From Apiospora phragmitis (taxonomy: Eukaryota > Ascomycota > Sordariomycetes > Amphisphaeriales > Apiosporaceae): a DNA stretch of 64,000 nt. Location: NCBI GenBank assembly GCA_038363925.1, contig JAQQWL010000002.1:1178001-1242000 (forward strand). The letters are read 5' to 3'. Both the position numbers and the translations under genes were made by a program. Under the pieces are notes generated by a model. That model saw only the letters and a list, made by a program, of their open reading frames with translations. It was not told the origin of the DNA and ran no database searches. Below, one piece after another: positions 24,969 to 36,048 of this stretch; positions within the stretch are counted from its first letter, which is position 1, and each line of letters opens with the position of its first letter.

Positions 24969-25310
24969 GTTTTACCTTATTATAAGACCTGTTGTGGGTG
25001 GGAGGGTGTTGGATTAAATGTAAAGCGGTTATGTTTATCAACGTCAGGGAATAGGGGCTTTTAATGACAAGTGGAAAGGGGGTGTTGGATACCAGACAGC
25101 GGCAACCGTGGACCTTGAATGCAAAACCCGTTACTTAAAAATTTAATCCATGGATAAACGAAGTAATCCAGGCGGAATTCACTTTTATCTAGGATGTGAA
25201 ATCAATATGTATTCTTGTAATAACCCATGTCTTAACCAACCTGGGTCCCCGGCTATGCCAATGTACGCAATCTGAGCAACTGAGGCTGGAAGTAGTGAAT
25301 ACTTACACAT
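24969..25310. other. Short intergenic region
   Basis: Lies between the ends of two converging genes (24968 plus, 25311 minus). Nothing recognisable. Confidence 0.5.
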
Positions 25311-27443
25311 TCAAAGCTTTGCTCTCGCCTCATCCCCCTCGGTCCCATTTGCACCGTCATGGCTGTCTTCCAATTCAGCAATGAGCGTCCCCTCCGCTAT
25401 ATCCTCCCCATCCTCGGCCTCAGTGACCCACCGAACCCGACCGGCGCGCGCCGCCCGCACCTCGAGCTCCATCTTCATCTGCTGCACGACGCAGACAACG
25501 TCGCCGGGCCGCACGGCATCCCCCTCGTCCACCAGGACCTCGACCAGCTTTCCCGGGAACGGCGCGACGATGTGCTCCGGGTCGTGGGCGTTTCCGCGGC
25601 GGTGCTTCCCCGCGGCCATGATGGAGCCGGTCGAGGCGGTGCTGCTGGCGGCTTCGAGCAGGAACGTCTGCCCAGGCGTCGCCGCGCCGGGGTACGAGTA
25701 TTCGACTTCGGCGCGCAGAAGGGAGGGGAACTCGTTGCGGAGGACTCGTGAGAGCTTTAGGTGATGTGCTTGAGGTTCTGAGCAGGTCTGCTTGGAAGTC
25801 CCATCTTTTGGGGGGTTAGCTTCAGTGCCCACGCGTCGCCTTTGCGCAGGAGAACGCCGGAACTGGATCCTGATGGTACCGCCGCGGCCGCGGAGGGGTC
25901 TTCTCGGTTACGGATATCAGCAGAGTCTAGGTTCTCCGAGATTGTCTTCCCCGTCTCCAGGAGCCGCGGCAGTTCTCGCTCAAGCCAAGAGGCGTCGCAT
26001 GCCCCGTTGGCAAAGTCTGGGCTTGCTACGATTGCACGCATAACATCCAGGTTAGTCTTGACCCCATCAACGCGGGCATCCTCCAGAGCCCGCCGGCACT
26101 TCGCCACCACCTCGTTCCAGGAGGTACCGGTGACGATGATCTTGGCGAGCAGGCTGTCGAAATCGGCAGCAACGACCAAAGGTGTTCCTGGAACAAGATG
26201 GGTGTCGACCCGAATCCCGTTACCACTAGGCAACAAGAAATTTATAATACGCCCGATACTGATAGACCAGTCGTTATGGACGTTCTCGGCTGTCAGACGT
26301 AGCTGTACTGACGAAAGCCGTGGTGGTGGTTCGGCTGGATCCGACGACATGAGACCTGCGAGAGGAAGTGAGTCCAGAGCGACCCCCTGCGCGATGTCCA
26401 ACTGGGCCTTGACCAGATCCACGTGCGTTATGCTCTCGGTAACCGTATGCTCGACCTGGATGCGGGGGTTGACCTCGAGGAAGAAGAACTCGCGGGTGTC
26501 CGGGTTGGCCAGGAACTCGAACGTGCCCAGCGAGAGGTACGCGACGGCCTCGGCCATGCGCACGGCCGCCGCGATGATGCCGGCCACGAACGGCCGGTCG
26601 CCGACGGTGGTGGTCGGCGCCAGCTCGACGACCTTCTGGTACCGCCGCTGGATGCTGCACTCGCGCTTCCAGAGGTGCCGCACCTGGCCCGTCCCGTCGC
26701 CCACGATCTGCACCTCGATGTGCCGGAAGCCGTCGACCGCGGCCCGCTCGACGAAGACCTGCCGCGAGGGGCTCTCGGCGATGGCGCGCGCTGCGGCGCT
26801 GGGGGAGATCCGCTTCGGTGCGGACTAGTCGGATGCCTTTGCCGCCGCCGCCGTCGACGGCCTTGAGCATAACGGGAGTGAAACCACCACCGGTAGTAGA
26901 CAGTTGCCACGCGAATTCCAGGACATCTTCGACATCCCCCGCCGGCCGCGCGCTGGCCGGCAGCGTCGGGACGCCGCAGCGCTGCGCGAGCGCCTTGGCG
27001 GCGAGCTTGTCGCCGGTACGCTCGAGGATGCGCCATCCGGGCCCGACGACGACGGCGCCGGCGTCGTGCCACAGGCGGCGGGCGAAGTCGGCCGACTCGG
27101 AGAGGAAGCCGTAGCCCGGGTGCACGGCGTCGATGCCGTGTTGTCGGGCCAGACTGACCAAAAGGGGGATATCCAGGTAGGCCTTGGGGGAGGGCGCTTC
27201 GAGCACGTGCTGGGCGTGCAGGGCGTGGGTCCTGTCGTTTGGGGTTACGAGGGCGTAGGTTTCGAGCGAGAGCTCGCGGGCGGCTTGGATGATGCGGGTT
27301 GCGATTTCGCCCCTGATGCAAACCTTAGCTAGTATTCAGATGAAACGTTAAGTCTCATGATGAGTGAGATGGATGGATAGGCACCTGTTGGCGATGAGCA
27401 GTCGCTTTATCCTCCGTCGGGGTGGGTGGCCTGGCGAACTCAT
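25311..27443 (-). CDS. Biotin carboxylase with C-terminal biotin carrier domain (two frameshifts)
   Basis: The protein charges its own biotin with CO2 using ATP and bicarbonate, to be passed to a carboxyltransferase. Exon 1 (27385-27443) encodes MSSPGHPPRRR then KRLLIAN. Splicing of a 72-bp intron (27313-27384) completes the conserved ANRGEIATR. Further motifs: GYGFLSESADFA, the ATP-grasp glycine loop GGGGKGIR (near 26840), FLEVNPRIQVEHTVTE (near 26460), then a biotinyl domain with VVQQMKMELEV (near 25490), in which the Lys of MKM carries biotin. Coding length totals 2061 bp, but the frame changes twice: near 26802-26806 (C5 run on the coding strand, one extra base) and at 25810-25815 (C6 run, one missing base; adding it restores KLTPPKDG). 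An upstream in-frame ATG at 27572 is possible. It is divergent to the carboxyltransferase gene. Confidence 0.85.
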
Positions 27444-28054
27444 GGTCGCTATTTTGGCGAAGGGTATACTTTTTATGGCCAAAGAAATGCCTTTTCCGTC
27501 CATCCCAGGTATATATCTAGATGGATAACTTTGTAACAAATAGGACTGATGCCATGGTATCGTATCAGTCAATGTTCACGTATTATATCTGGGCCTAGCT
27601 TTGAGCCTGCGTACGATGGGCCAGCACGCAGCAGAAGGGCGTCGCGTAGCCAACAGAAAGGAGCTTTGTTAGCTGTGCAAATGTGAATTTCTTGCTCCTC
27701 TTGACTGTGCACTTGAATAATAGGTACTGAATATCTTCCAGAGTTATCCTCTTCTCCAGGGATCTGACTACGAGAAGTACAGTAGAGGCATGGGTAGGTG
27801 TCCCGCGTTTTAGTGGCTACAGAGTCGGGGGTTAGCGGGGAGAATCCACTACGGTGCAGCATTTAAGTGCGGGGGATCTGCCGACTGGGGAGCTTGCCGA
27901 GGTCGCCACAATGCCCGCTAAGGTCCTCATCACATAAGTGAACTTGCCAGGGGGTTGGGGGTCTCAGTATTTGGCAACGAAGCCACTTGGATGCAAACAA
28001 ACTCTACCGGCATTATCACATATCTATCTCCTGGTAGTATCCCCATGGCTTAAG
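27444..28054. promoter_or_regulatory. Shared divergent promoter of the carboxylase gene pair
   Basis: About 610 bp separate the start codons of two head-to-head genes that encode complementary subunits of one enzyme type, so a bidirectional promoter is likely. I cannot point to a specific factor site. Confidence 0.5.
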
Positions 28055-29858
28055 ATGGGGGCAGATGAGAGCGCCAAACAGCAAGCAAGCGACCGTTTGA
28101 AACAGGTCGCCGGCCATCTCAACAAGAAAGATCATCAGGAGAACGGAACATCACAAGCTGCAAAACGGAAAGGGCGAAGGCGGGCCTCGATATCAGGCCC
28201 TCCTGCAAACTATTCAGATCGCCTGGGGCAAATGGAGGCCTTACGCAAACTTGCCCGCACCCCGGACACCGAGCGCCGGGGCTACCGACACCAGAAGGAG
28301 GCCGGGAAGCTACGGGTCTGGGAACGGGTAGATGCGCTGTTGGAGCAAGGCAGCCTCCAGGAAGTCGGCAGCGTGACGGGCGACGTGAATTGGGGCAAGA
28401 CGAAGAGACTGGGCAGCGCCGCCGACACGGATGGCCAGCTGCAGTCCCGTGAGGAGACCATCGACGGCTTTACGCCCAGCAACAGCGTCCAGGGCTTCGG
28501 CAAGCTGAATGGACGCAAGATTGTCTTCACGGCGGATGACTACAGTCTCCGTGCCGGCCACGCGGATGGCGCGTTGTGGGAGAAGACCGAGTACATCGAG
28601 AAGCTGGCGCTCTCTTTGCGCATCCCAATCGTGAAGCTGGTGGACGGCTCGTCTGGGGGAGGGTCCGTCACGAGCATCAGGAAGAACGGGTTCTCTTACG
28701 TGCCCCCGCTACCAGCATTCAACCACGTCGTCAAGCAGCTCAACCTGGGCATCCCAAACCTGGGCGCCGCACTGGGGCCCTCGATAGGGCTAGGGGCGGC
28801 GCGTGTCACTGTCTGCCACTTCAGTGTCATGGCAGCCAATGTGGGCAGTCTCTTCAACGCAGGCCCTAAAGTTGTCGAGGGGGCGACGTTCGAGGAAGGG
28901 TTGACGCTGAGCGAGCTCGGAGGCCCAGACATGCACTGCCGCAATGGGACGATTGATAACCTAGCAACCGACGAGCATAATGCCTTCGAGCAAATCCGCA
29001 CCGTTCTCGGCTATCTCCCGAACTCGGGATATTCGGCGCCGCCTGTTGTTAAAAGCGATGATCCTTGGGATCGTCGCGAAGCTGCACTCAAGACCATCAT
29101 CCCTCGTCGCAAAGAGCGCATGTACGACCCGCGTCGGATCATCAGATTGGTAGTAGACAAAGACTCCTTCTTCGAGATCGGGGCGCTCTGGGGCACGACC
29201 GCCATCGTCGGCCTCGCCCGGCTAGCCGGGCACCCCGTGGGCCTCATCGCGAACAACTGCGAGAGCGCGACGGGCGGCGCGCTGGATGCGGCGGGGTCGC
29301 AGAAGCTGACCAGGCACCTCAAGCTCTGCGACGTCATGAACCTGCCCGTCCTGCAGTTTGTCGACGTGCCCGGGTACGCCGTCGGCACGGCCGCGGAGCG
29401 CGCGGCGACGATGCGGCACGGGGTCAACCTGGCGCTCGCGTACTACTCGACCACGATGCCCGTGTTCAGCGTCATCACGCGGCGGGGTATACGGCGTCGC
29501 CGGCGGCGTCATGCTCGACTGCCGCGACCCCCGTATGCGCGTGGCGTGGCCGAGCGGCGACTGGGGCTCGCTGCCGCTGCGGGGCGGGATCGAGGTCGGG
29601 CACGCGCACGAGCTGCGGGAGGCCGAGAGGACGGGCGGGCCGGAAGGGGCGGCCGCGCTGTACAAGCGGCTGGAGGCCGAGTATGAGGGGCTAGTGAACC
29701 CGGTCCGGACGGCCAATGCGTTTGGGGTCGAGGAGATCATCGATCCGGCGGATACTCGGGCGGTGGTGTGTACTTGGGTCGAGCATGTGTATGGTGGGCT
29801 CATGGAGGAACGGGTTGCTCAACGGAGGGCTGGTACGCTGCAACCGTCGTTTGCGTAG
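28055..29858 (+). CDS. Acyl-CoA carboxylase carboxyltransferase subunit (one frameshift)
   Basis: Carboxyltransferases of the acetyl/propionyl/methylcrotonyl-CoA carboxylase group move CO2 from carboxybiotin to an acyl-CoA. Seen: the N-half crotonase-like domain with VDGSSGGGSVTSIRKNG and LGIPNLGAALGPSIGLGAA, then the C-half with GHPVGLIANN, TGGALDAAGSQKLTRH and VLQFVDVPGYAVGTAAE. The start at 28055 (MGADESAKQQ) leaves a basic N-terminal extension of about 60 residues before MEALRKLART. A G4 run at 29484-29487 adds one base: reading GGG restores VITRRVYGVAGGVMLDCRD into the open frame that ends at 29858. Total length is 3n+1, as that explains. Substrate class is not decided by what I can see. 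The partner is the divergent biotin carboxylase. Confidence 0.85.
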
Positions 29859-29949
29859 GCTAACTAATTAAAGATGAATCTTACCATCTAGATAGCTGGC
29901 AACGACCAAACAGGTTTAACTTTGGAAGCAATTCTTCCATCCCATCCTT

Positions 29950-30577
29950 TCAGCTAGATCTGTCACCATCTGGTGATTGATCCCACATCCTTCTCACGGC
30001 CTTACCCAACTGATCTTTCCCCCGTCGGGTTCGGGAGTCCTCATTCTCATCCATCTCCTTTTCTGCAACACCGCCTGGCAAGAAACTCGTCGGCATCTCC
30101 ACGAACATACTGGCCACCGGCTCCTTGAATGCTTGGGCGAAGAACCCATCCAGCTGATCGTCCTGGACCAACCTCACCTCGATCTTCTCCTTCCCAGTCG
30201 CATCCTCAAAAGCCCTTTGCACATCCTGCCTAGAGTAAGTTTCGGGGCCTTAGAGGTCGAAGATGAACGGGGTTTTGCCGCCAGAAGCTGAGCGGCACAT
30301 ATCCTGCCAACGTCTATGACGGACACCATGGGGATATTGTGATCGGCAGGACTGATCACGGAGTGGAAAAACGGCGGCTCGGCTTTCAGCGTCGCGAGCG
30401 CCGTCGCCCAGTCCTCTATGAAGTAGGTGCACCGCATGAAGACCGCCTCGGGCGCGGCGCCGAGGAGAAGAGCTCTATGTGCTAGCTTCTCAACTGATGC
30501 CAAATTAATCCGTCGTCACAACTGAAGTTACCTTTCCCAGCCATGGAGTTTACGATGTATCCGGCTATGTATGACAT
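29950..30577 (-). pseudogene. NmrA-like NAD(P)-binding protein, 5'-truncated relic
   Basis: The C-terminal two thirds of an NmrA-like protein can be read: AVFMRCTYFIEDWATAL, then PPFFHSVISPADHNIPMVSV and DVGRICAAQLL, then KTPFIFDL followed by a stop, then GPETYSRQDVQRAFEDATGK and MPTSFLPGG. The stop (TAA, near 30253) sits where family members usually have Gln, a CAA-to-TAA change. A short deletion shifts the frame just before KTPFIF. The N-terminal Rossmann GxxGxxG part is missing upstream, although a short intron can link MSYIAGYIVNSMAGK to the body. Dead gene. Confidence 0.65.
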
Positions 30578-31392
30578 CCCTGGGGAAAGATCTAGTCGTT
30601 GTATTTGCAGCAAATGTACTATGACCCTGTTGGTGGTGGTATTGGCCATGCATTGCCTTCATGTGACTTTCCCGGTTCTCGGGTAGAGCCCCTCACCAGA
30701 TCTTTCCGACATTTGCTTACTGCCCCGCCACCGGGAGAACCCCCCCCCCGCAATACATATTTGCACTAAAGAGACCCAAGATATATCCGTTTTATCTCCA
30801 AATATCTCTGGAGTGTCCACGGTTCGGCCCATACACTCCGCTTTTGGGGACGAAAACCCGAGGCGCGACGCTACTGAGAGCGACCACGCATCGGCTCAAC
30901 CCTCGAGATGACGAAGACGCCATGCGTAAAGCGGCCACACCACAGGCATTGATATTGGATCATTCCCATTGAGCAGTCGTCACCACTCCCGTCAGAAATC
31001 TGCCGCTATGATCTCAGTCTACGAGGTTGTTTGTTGGGGATCCTGCTGCCCAGACCTAGACTCATATGATGATGAGCAATCATAGGCCGCAGTAAACCCG
31101 ATCGCACCTAGGGTGGGCAAGATGGTTGTAACGGTTGCCGCATTTGGCCCCTCCCCCCGCCGAACCTGGCGCGCCGGACTCGGCTCGAAGGGGCGTGCTC
31201 GGTAGGGGTAGATTGGTGTCACATCTGTTGGGCAGTAAAATGATTTGCATAGAACTGCCCAGCAACCTAACCTGTTTCTTGACCACTTATCACTGCGCAA
31301 TACCTCTTGTGTTTTCCGGCATTGCTGGCGATCGGGTTCTATGCTGCCTGGCTATGTGACATTAAGCACTACTACGCGACTAACAGACCATC
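30578..31392. other. Intergenic, contains a C10 tract
   Basis: No gene supported. A run of ten C lies at 30740-30749. The rest is unremarkable. Confidence 0.4.
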
Positions 31393-33492
31393 ATGTTTCC
31401 AGACGGGAAATATACCGAGAAAGACAAGGGCGGGATCCAAACCGGATCACAGCGCGCCAGCCTTCACCATAGCCCACCAGACTCCCTGAGTAACACTAAT
31501 AGACACGAAACCCACCATGGCCGACTAAACCACCTGGCCGACCTCGTGAAGACTCTGAGTAGCCAGGATGCCGCTGCGCGATACCTAGAAGAGGCGGCAG
31601 ACGATGGGATCCCGGATAGCCATGACCGCGAAGAAAAAGATGGCAGCCATGTCGCGAGCAGAGTGATCATACCCTGGGAGGAAGGCGACAAGGAGAACCC
31701 GCACAACTGGACTCATGTAGGCACACACTGGTCGCTACCCCCGCGGCACTATCGCCCCTAGCCTAGAGATAACTGACTGGCGTTCTGGGTTTGGGATGTA
31801 GATCAAGAGAAAACGGGTGCTTCTCACCACCATGGCCATCATCATCAACAGCACTCTGGGAAGCTCGCTGCCGAGCATGGCCATCCCTTATATGGCCAAG
31901 TAGTGGGGCGTGACAGCCCAGGAGCAGATGCCGTTGCCCATTGCTACGTTCCTGATGGGCTTCGTGCTCGGACCTATGACCTGTATGTGTGTGGGCAGTT
32001 CATTCTGTCATGCAGAGAAGACTCGGGAGACTAACAGGCCGCTGTTACTAGGGGTCCCACTCAGCGAGCAATACGGGCGCCGTATCGTAGTGGTCAGCAC
32101 GTTTTCCATATTCACCATATGGACGATGGCGTGCGCACTGGCACCGAGCTGGCCGGCATTTCTGGTCTTCCGATTCTTGTGCGGCGCGTTTGCCAGTGCG
32201 TCCATCGCGGTTGTGACAGGTTACATTGCCGACGTCTACGCCGATCCCGTGGCTAGAGGCCGCGCGATGGCATATTTCATGGCTGTATGTCTTGGAGCCT
32301 CTTGTTAAACCTAGTCATCGGTTCATGAGATCCACTGTTCGCTGACATTCCGGCTGCTAGACGACTGTGTTTGGGCCCCTTTTCGCCCCTATCATCTCGG
32401 TGAGTCGTAGTCATCAGAGTCTAATCCTTAAACAGGTTGGAGCTAACCGAATGTTCACACAGGGGTACTGCTCCACGTTGATTGGCTGGCGCTGGACCTT
32501 CTGGATCGGACTTATTTACGCCGGCCTGACCTTCATTCCGGTCATCATGCTCCCGAGACCTACGCCCCGTACTCCTGACGCGCAAAGCCGCCGCCCTCCG
32601 CAAGCGGGACCCTGAAGCCAATGCCGACGTCTGCTCAGCCGCCGAGCTCGAGGCTCGCGACCTGAAGCAGCTCCTGACCGTGGTCCTGACGCGGCCCCTG
32701 CGTATGATCCTTACCGAGCTCATCGTCAGTAGCGTCTGCGCGTACCTAGCCCTCGTCTACGCCATCTTCTACATGTCCTTCCAGGCCTTTCCGCGCATCT
32801 TCCAGGACCTTTATGGCCTGTCGCCGGGCGCGACGGGGCTCTGCTTCCTGCCCATCGGCGGCGGCTGCCTGCTAGGGCTCCCGCTCTTCTCCGCGTACGA
32901 CCACGTGCTGCAGCGCGCGCAGAGGCGGGGCCGGGCCTGGGCGCGGCAGGAGGAGTACCGCCGGGTCCCGCTCGCGTGCCTCGGCGGGCCCCTTTTCGTG
33001 GTCTCGCTGTTGTGGCTCGGGTGGTCTGCAAAAGCCCCTGGGCCATCAGGCTCGGGCGGAGTCGCCTTCGTGGTCCCCATGCTGGCGGGTGTGCCCTTCG
33101 GCCTGGGCTTCATGCTCATCTTCATGGCCCTAATCAACTACCTGACCGACGCGTACGAGCTGTTCGCGGCTAGCGCCAACGCGGCCGCCAGCGCGTGCCG
33201 GTCCCTCGTCGCCGTCGTGCTGCCCTTCGCCACGGCGCCGCTGTTCGACCGGCTGGGGGTCGCGGGCGCGTGCAGCCTGCTGGCTGGACTGAGCGCGCTC
33301 GTGTGCGTTATTCCGTTTGTGTTCATCTGGAAAGGGGGGCGGATCCGGGCGGGGTCCGGGTTCTGCGCGGAGCTGAGGCGGCGGAAGGGGGTTATGGAGG
33401 GGAGGAGGAGGGCGGAGGAGGTGGCGAGGAAGGTGAGAGCAAGCAAGGGTGGGAATAAATGTGGGTGGGGAGGGGGGAGCTGGAAGCGGTGA
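31393..33492 (+). pseudogene. MFS drug:H+ antiporter (DHA1-like) with stop codon and frameshifts
   Basis: The N-terminal cytoplasmic part (MFPDGKYTEKDKGG to WEEGDKENPHNWT) ends with the usual NPxNW entry motif. Introns at about 31720-31800, 31983-32051, 32285-32360 and 32401-32461 can be spliced to give VLLTTMAIIINSTLGSS, then WVPLSEQYGRRIV (the signature loop between TM2 and TM3), MAYFMATTVFGPLFAPI and GYCSTLIGWRWTFWIG. TM7-12 are in the open frame 32680-33492 (FPRIFQDLYGLSPGATGL). A TAG at 31901-31903 interrupts TM1-2 in every splicing I can build; CAG-to-TAG would explain it. Two single bases are missing in the central loop (near 32552 and 32568). Likely a pseudogene; the frameshifts alone could be errors but not the stop. 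Confidence 0.7.
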
Positions 33493-34189
33493 TGTTTGAG
33501 TCTCGCTGATGCTCTGGAACTCCAGGAGCTCAAGGAATTCCTGACAGATTACGAGATACCAACTTCACGATTTTCATCGTCCCAGCAGGTAGCCAGTATC
33601 GCAAATCTACCTCGGATGCCTCTGAACCCGAATACCTTGCGGTGCTATGACGATGGCGTGGTTTCGTTGTTTGTGGTGGTATGAGTAATGCACAAGTGCT
33701 GGGATCAGATTCTCATGCCACATGTTCTCAACAACGCGTGTGGCAAACATGGCCGGATTAGGTGCAAGAATTGTAGTAGTCGTTGGTTTGTGATAGCTCA
33801 GTTCCGAATCTCCGATCCGGGTCGGTGTTTGCTCATCCATCGCCGGGGGGGCAAATAAAGAAAAGGGGGCCGGGGTGCCGACCAACACGCAGAACCTTAG
33901 CCGATTCTTTTGTCTTCAGCATATCCCACCATCCACACAGCTACAATCTTAGCCAGTTAGTTGGTTCCAATGTTGTATGTTTGATAGATCGTGGGAATGA
34001 GGTTTGAGCATGTACGATATAACGGCAGACCTCGCGGGTAGTGTAGTTCAAACGGTGATCTACATATATAAATAGCTTGTAGAACTTCGGGTGAACAGTC
34101 TCGAGAATATCCAAGCTGCAGTCTGAGAACAAAACGAAAAATAAGGTAACTGTTTACCCATCTCGAAGAGTACAAATATCATTCTGATC
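33493..34189. other. Intergenic, no gene supported
   Basis: Only short open frames without motifs. It serves as upstream region of the aminotransferase gene. Confidence 0.45.
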
Positions 34190-36048
34190 ATGTCTGGCCC
34201 CAAACCTCCCCCAGAGTCACATACGAATGACCTTGGGGCCCTAACAGGTACTCTTAACGAGGTTTTCAGAAGTCGGAGGAACATTACCGAGTTCTTTGTC
34301 AACCAGAATGACAATATTGAACTAAGCGATCCGACAGCGAAGTCGAAGTTTCTGAAGGAAACCCATGAAGCCATCAATGCCTGCGGCGGAGCGGCTGTAA
34401 GCAGCCTCGGCGGTTGGAACGGAGAGGTGCCTTCAATAACCTTCGAATCTGAAGAAGATGAACAAGAGTCGTTGTCCCCGTTCGGGCAAGTGGCGCTCGC
34501 TGCGTCTGAGCAAATGTGGCGTAATTCCTACAATATGCACGCCGCCTACACGTCCCCGGTGCATCGTGAACTCACCACACAGATGATCAAAAACGCGAGT
34601 CTTGTAGGCACCAAATGGGACGTTGACGAGGAGATGTCAAACGTGATGATCCTCAACTCCGGTAAGCACACCAGCACCTATTTGATGTCTTGCTAAACTC
34701 TGGCTGATACTGGGCTGTAGGCTCCGAAGCTTGTGACGCTATGATTAAACTGGTATGGCAGTATTGGAATGGGAAAATGAAGCCAGGTGAAAGCAAGAAA
34801 CCGGAGGCGGCAAGGAAAAGGTTAATTTCCAGAGAAAGCTCCTACCATGGAAACACTATTGCCGCTCTCTCGCTTAGTCACTTCCCGGCTCGCCAGGCCA
34901 ACTTTGATGGTCTTCTTCTAAGCGATGACATCTTTCCCAAAGTCGATCGTTACTACCCATATCGGGACATGACATCTTCGGAAAGGGAGGTAGAACAGTA
35001 CGACGACCGACTGGTTAACCAATTCGTGGACAAGATCGAGAAACTCGGGCACAAGACAGTGGCTGCTTTTGTCATCGAAACAGTGTCAGGGGCGGTAAGT
35101 TCCTGCCCGAGCCAACCCAAAATACATGGAGGGGATCATTGACAATCATCCAGGCCCTTGGATGCCAACCTGCGAGCCTCAGATATCTACGGAAAATCAA
35201 GAAAGTGTGCCGTCACTACAAGATCCTGCTTGTCTATGACGAGATCATGTGTGGTCTAGGCCGTACAGGATACGCCAACGCCTGGCATTGGTATGACAAG
35301 AAGTTCCGTGACGAAGGCGACCAGGACGACTACATCCGCCCATCGGGAGTGGAGATGAAATTAGAGGGACTCCAAAACCTTGCACCCGATATTATGCTCT
35401 TCGGGAAAACCCTCGCGGCCGGTCTCATGCCAGGAGCTGGTCTCATGGTCAACAAGAAGGTCGTGACAGAGATCAGGTAAGCAATAAACTTACATTATTG
35501 ATGCAATATACAGACACGCGCGATTGGTGCTAACCTGTAAACACAGTGGGAAGGGCAGATCCCTCCGAGAATTTTCCCATGGACATACATACCAGGCGCA
35601 TCCGGGGGTCTGCGCGGCTGCTCTCAAGGCACAGAAACTGCTACCGGACCTTCTCAATAACATTCATGACCGTAGTAGGCAACTTGAGGACGGGTTGAAG
35701 CCTTTGAAGGACCGCAACTACATCGGCGACATCCGCGGACGCGGCTTGTTCTGGGGCGTAGAGTTTGTGACAGACAAGGGAGATAAGTCGCCCTTTGGCG
35801 CCGACAAATCCTTGTCCTCCGAATTCGCGAAACACTGTAGGGTACCCTGTCGGGAAGACCCGAAACAAAAGGGCTTGGATGTCTACGCTGGAGCGTGGAC
35901 TAAAACCAAGGATGCGAAAAACGAGAGCACGAACGGAGACCACATCATAATATCCCCGGCTTACGACTCAGCCAAGGAGGATATCGAAAAAATTATTGAC
36001 CTATTCACAAAAAGGCTCGGCGACTTCAACTGGTTGAAACACCAGTGA
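34190..36048 (+). CDS. Class III (omega) aminotransferase, PLP-dependent, four exons
   Basis: Exons 34190-34661, 34721-35094, 35154-35476 and 35547-36048 join to 556 codons plus stop without any break. Junctions complete NSGSEACDAMIKL, VSGAALGC and REISGKGRSL-like sequence (EIR/S). Family marks: SGSEACDAMIK (cofactor phosphate loop), RESSYHGNT (the SYHG block), VYDEIMCGLGRTG (Asp that binds the pyridine nitrogen), LFGKTLAAG (Lys for the Schiff base) and HGHTYQAHP. It moves an amino group between an omega-amino compound and an oxoacid. The substrate is not decided by these motifs. The first 70 residues (charged, with SRRNITEFF) are longer than usual. It is the best-preserved enzyme gene of the region, beside two dead genes. 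Confidence 0.85.

Noticed and set aside
25842..26828. Plus-strand open frame of 328 codons across the biotin carboxylase gene
   Set aside because: Antisense shadow of a gene with clear ATP-grasp and biotinyl motifs on the minus strand.
25311..36048. A complete biosynthetic gene cluster
   Set aside because: No polyketide synthase, peptide synthetase or terpene synthase is present; carboxylase pair, transporter and aminotransferase alone do not define a cluster, and two of the neighbours are dead.
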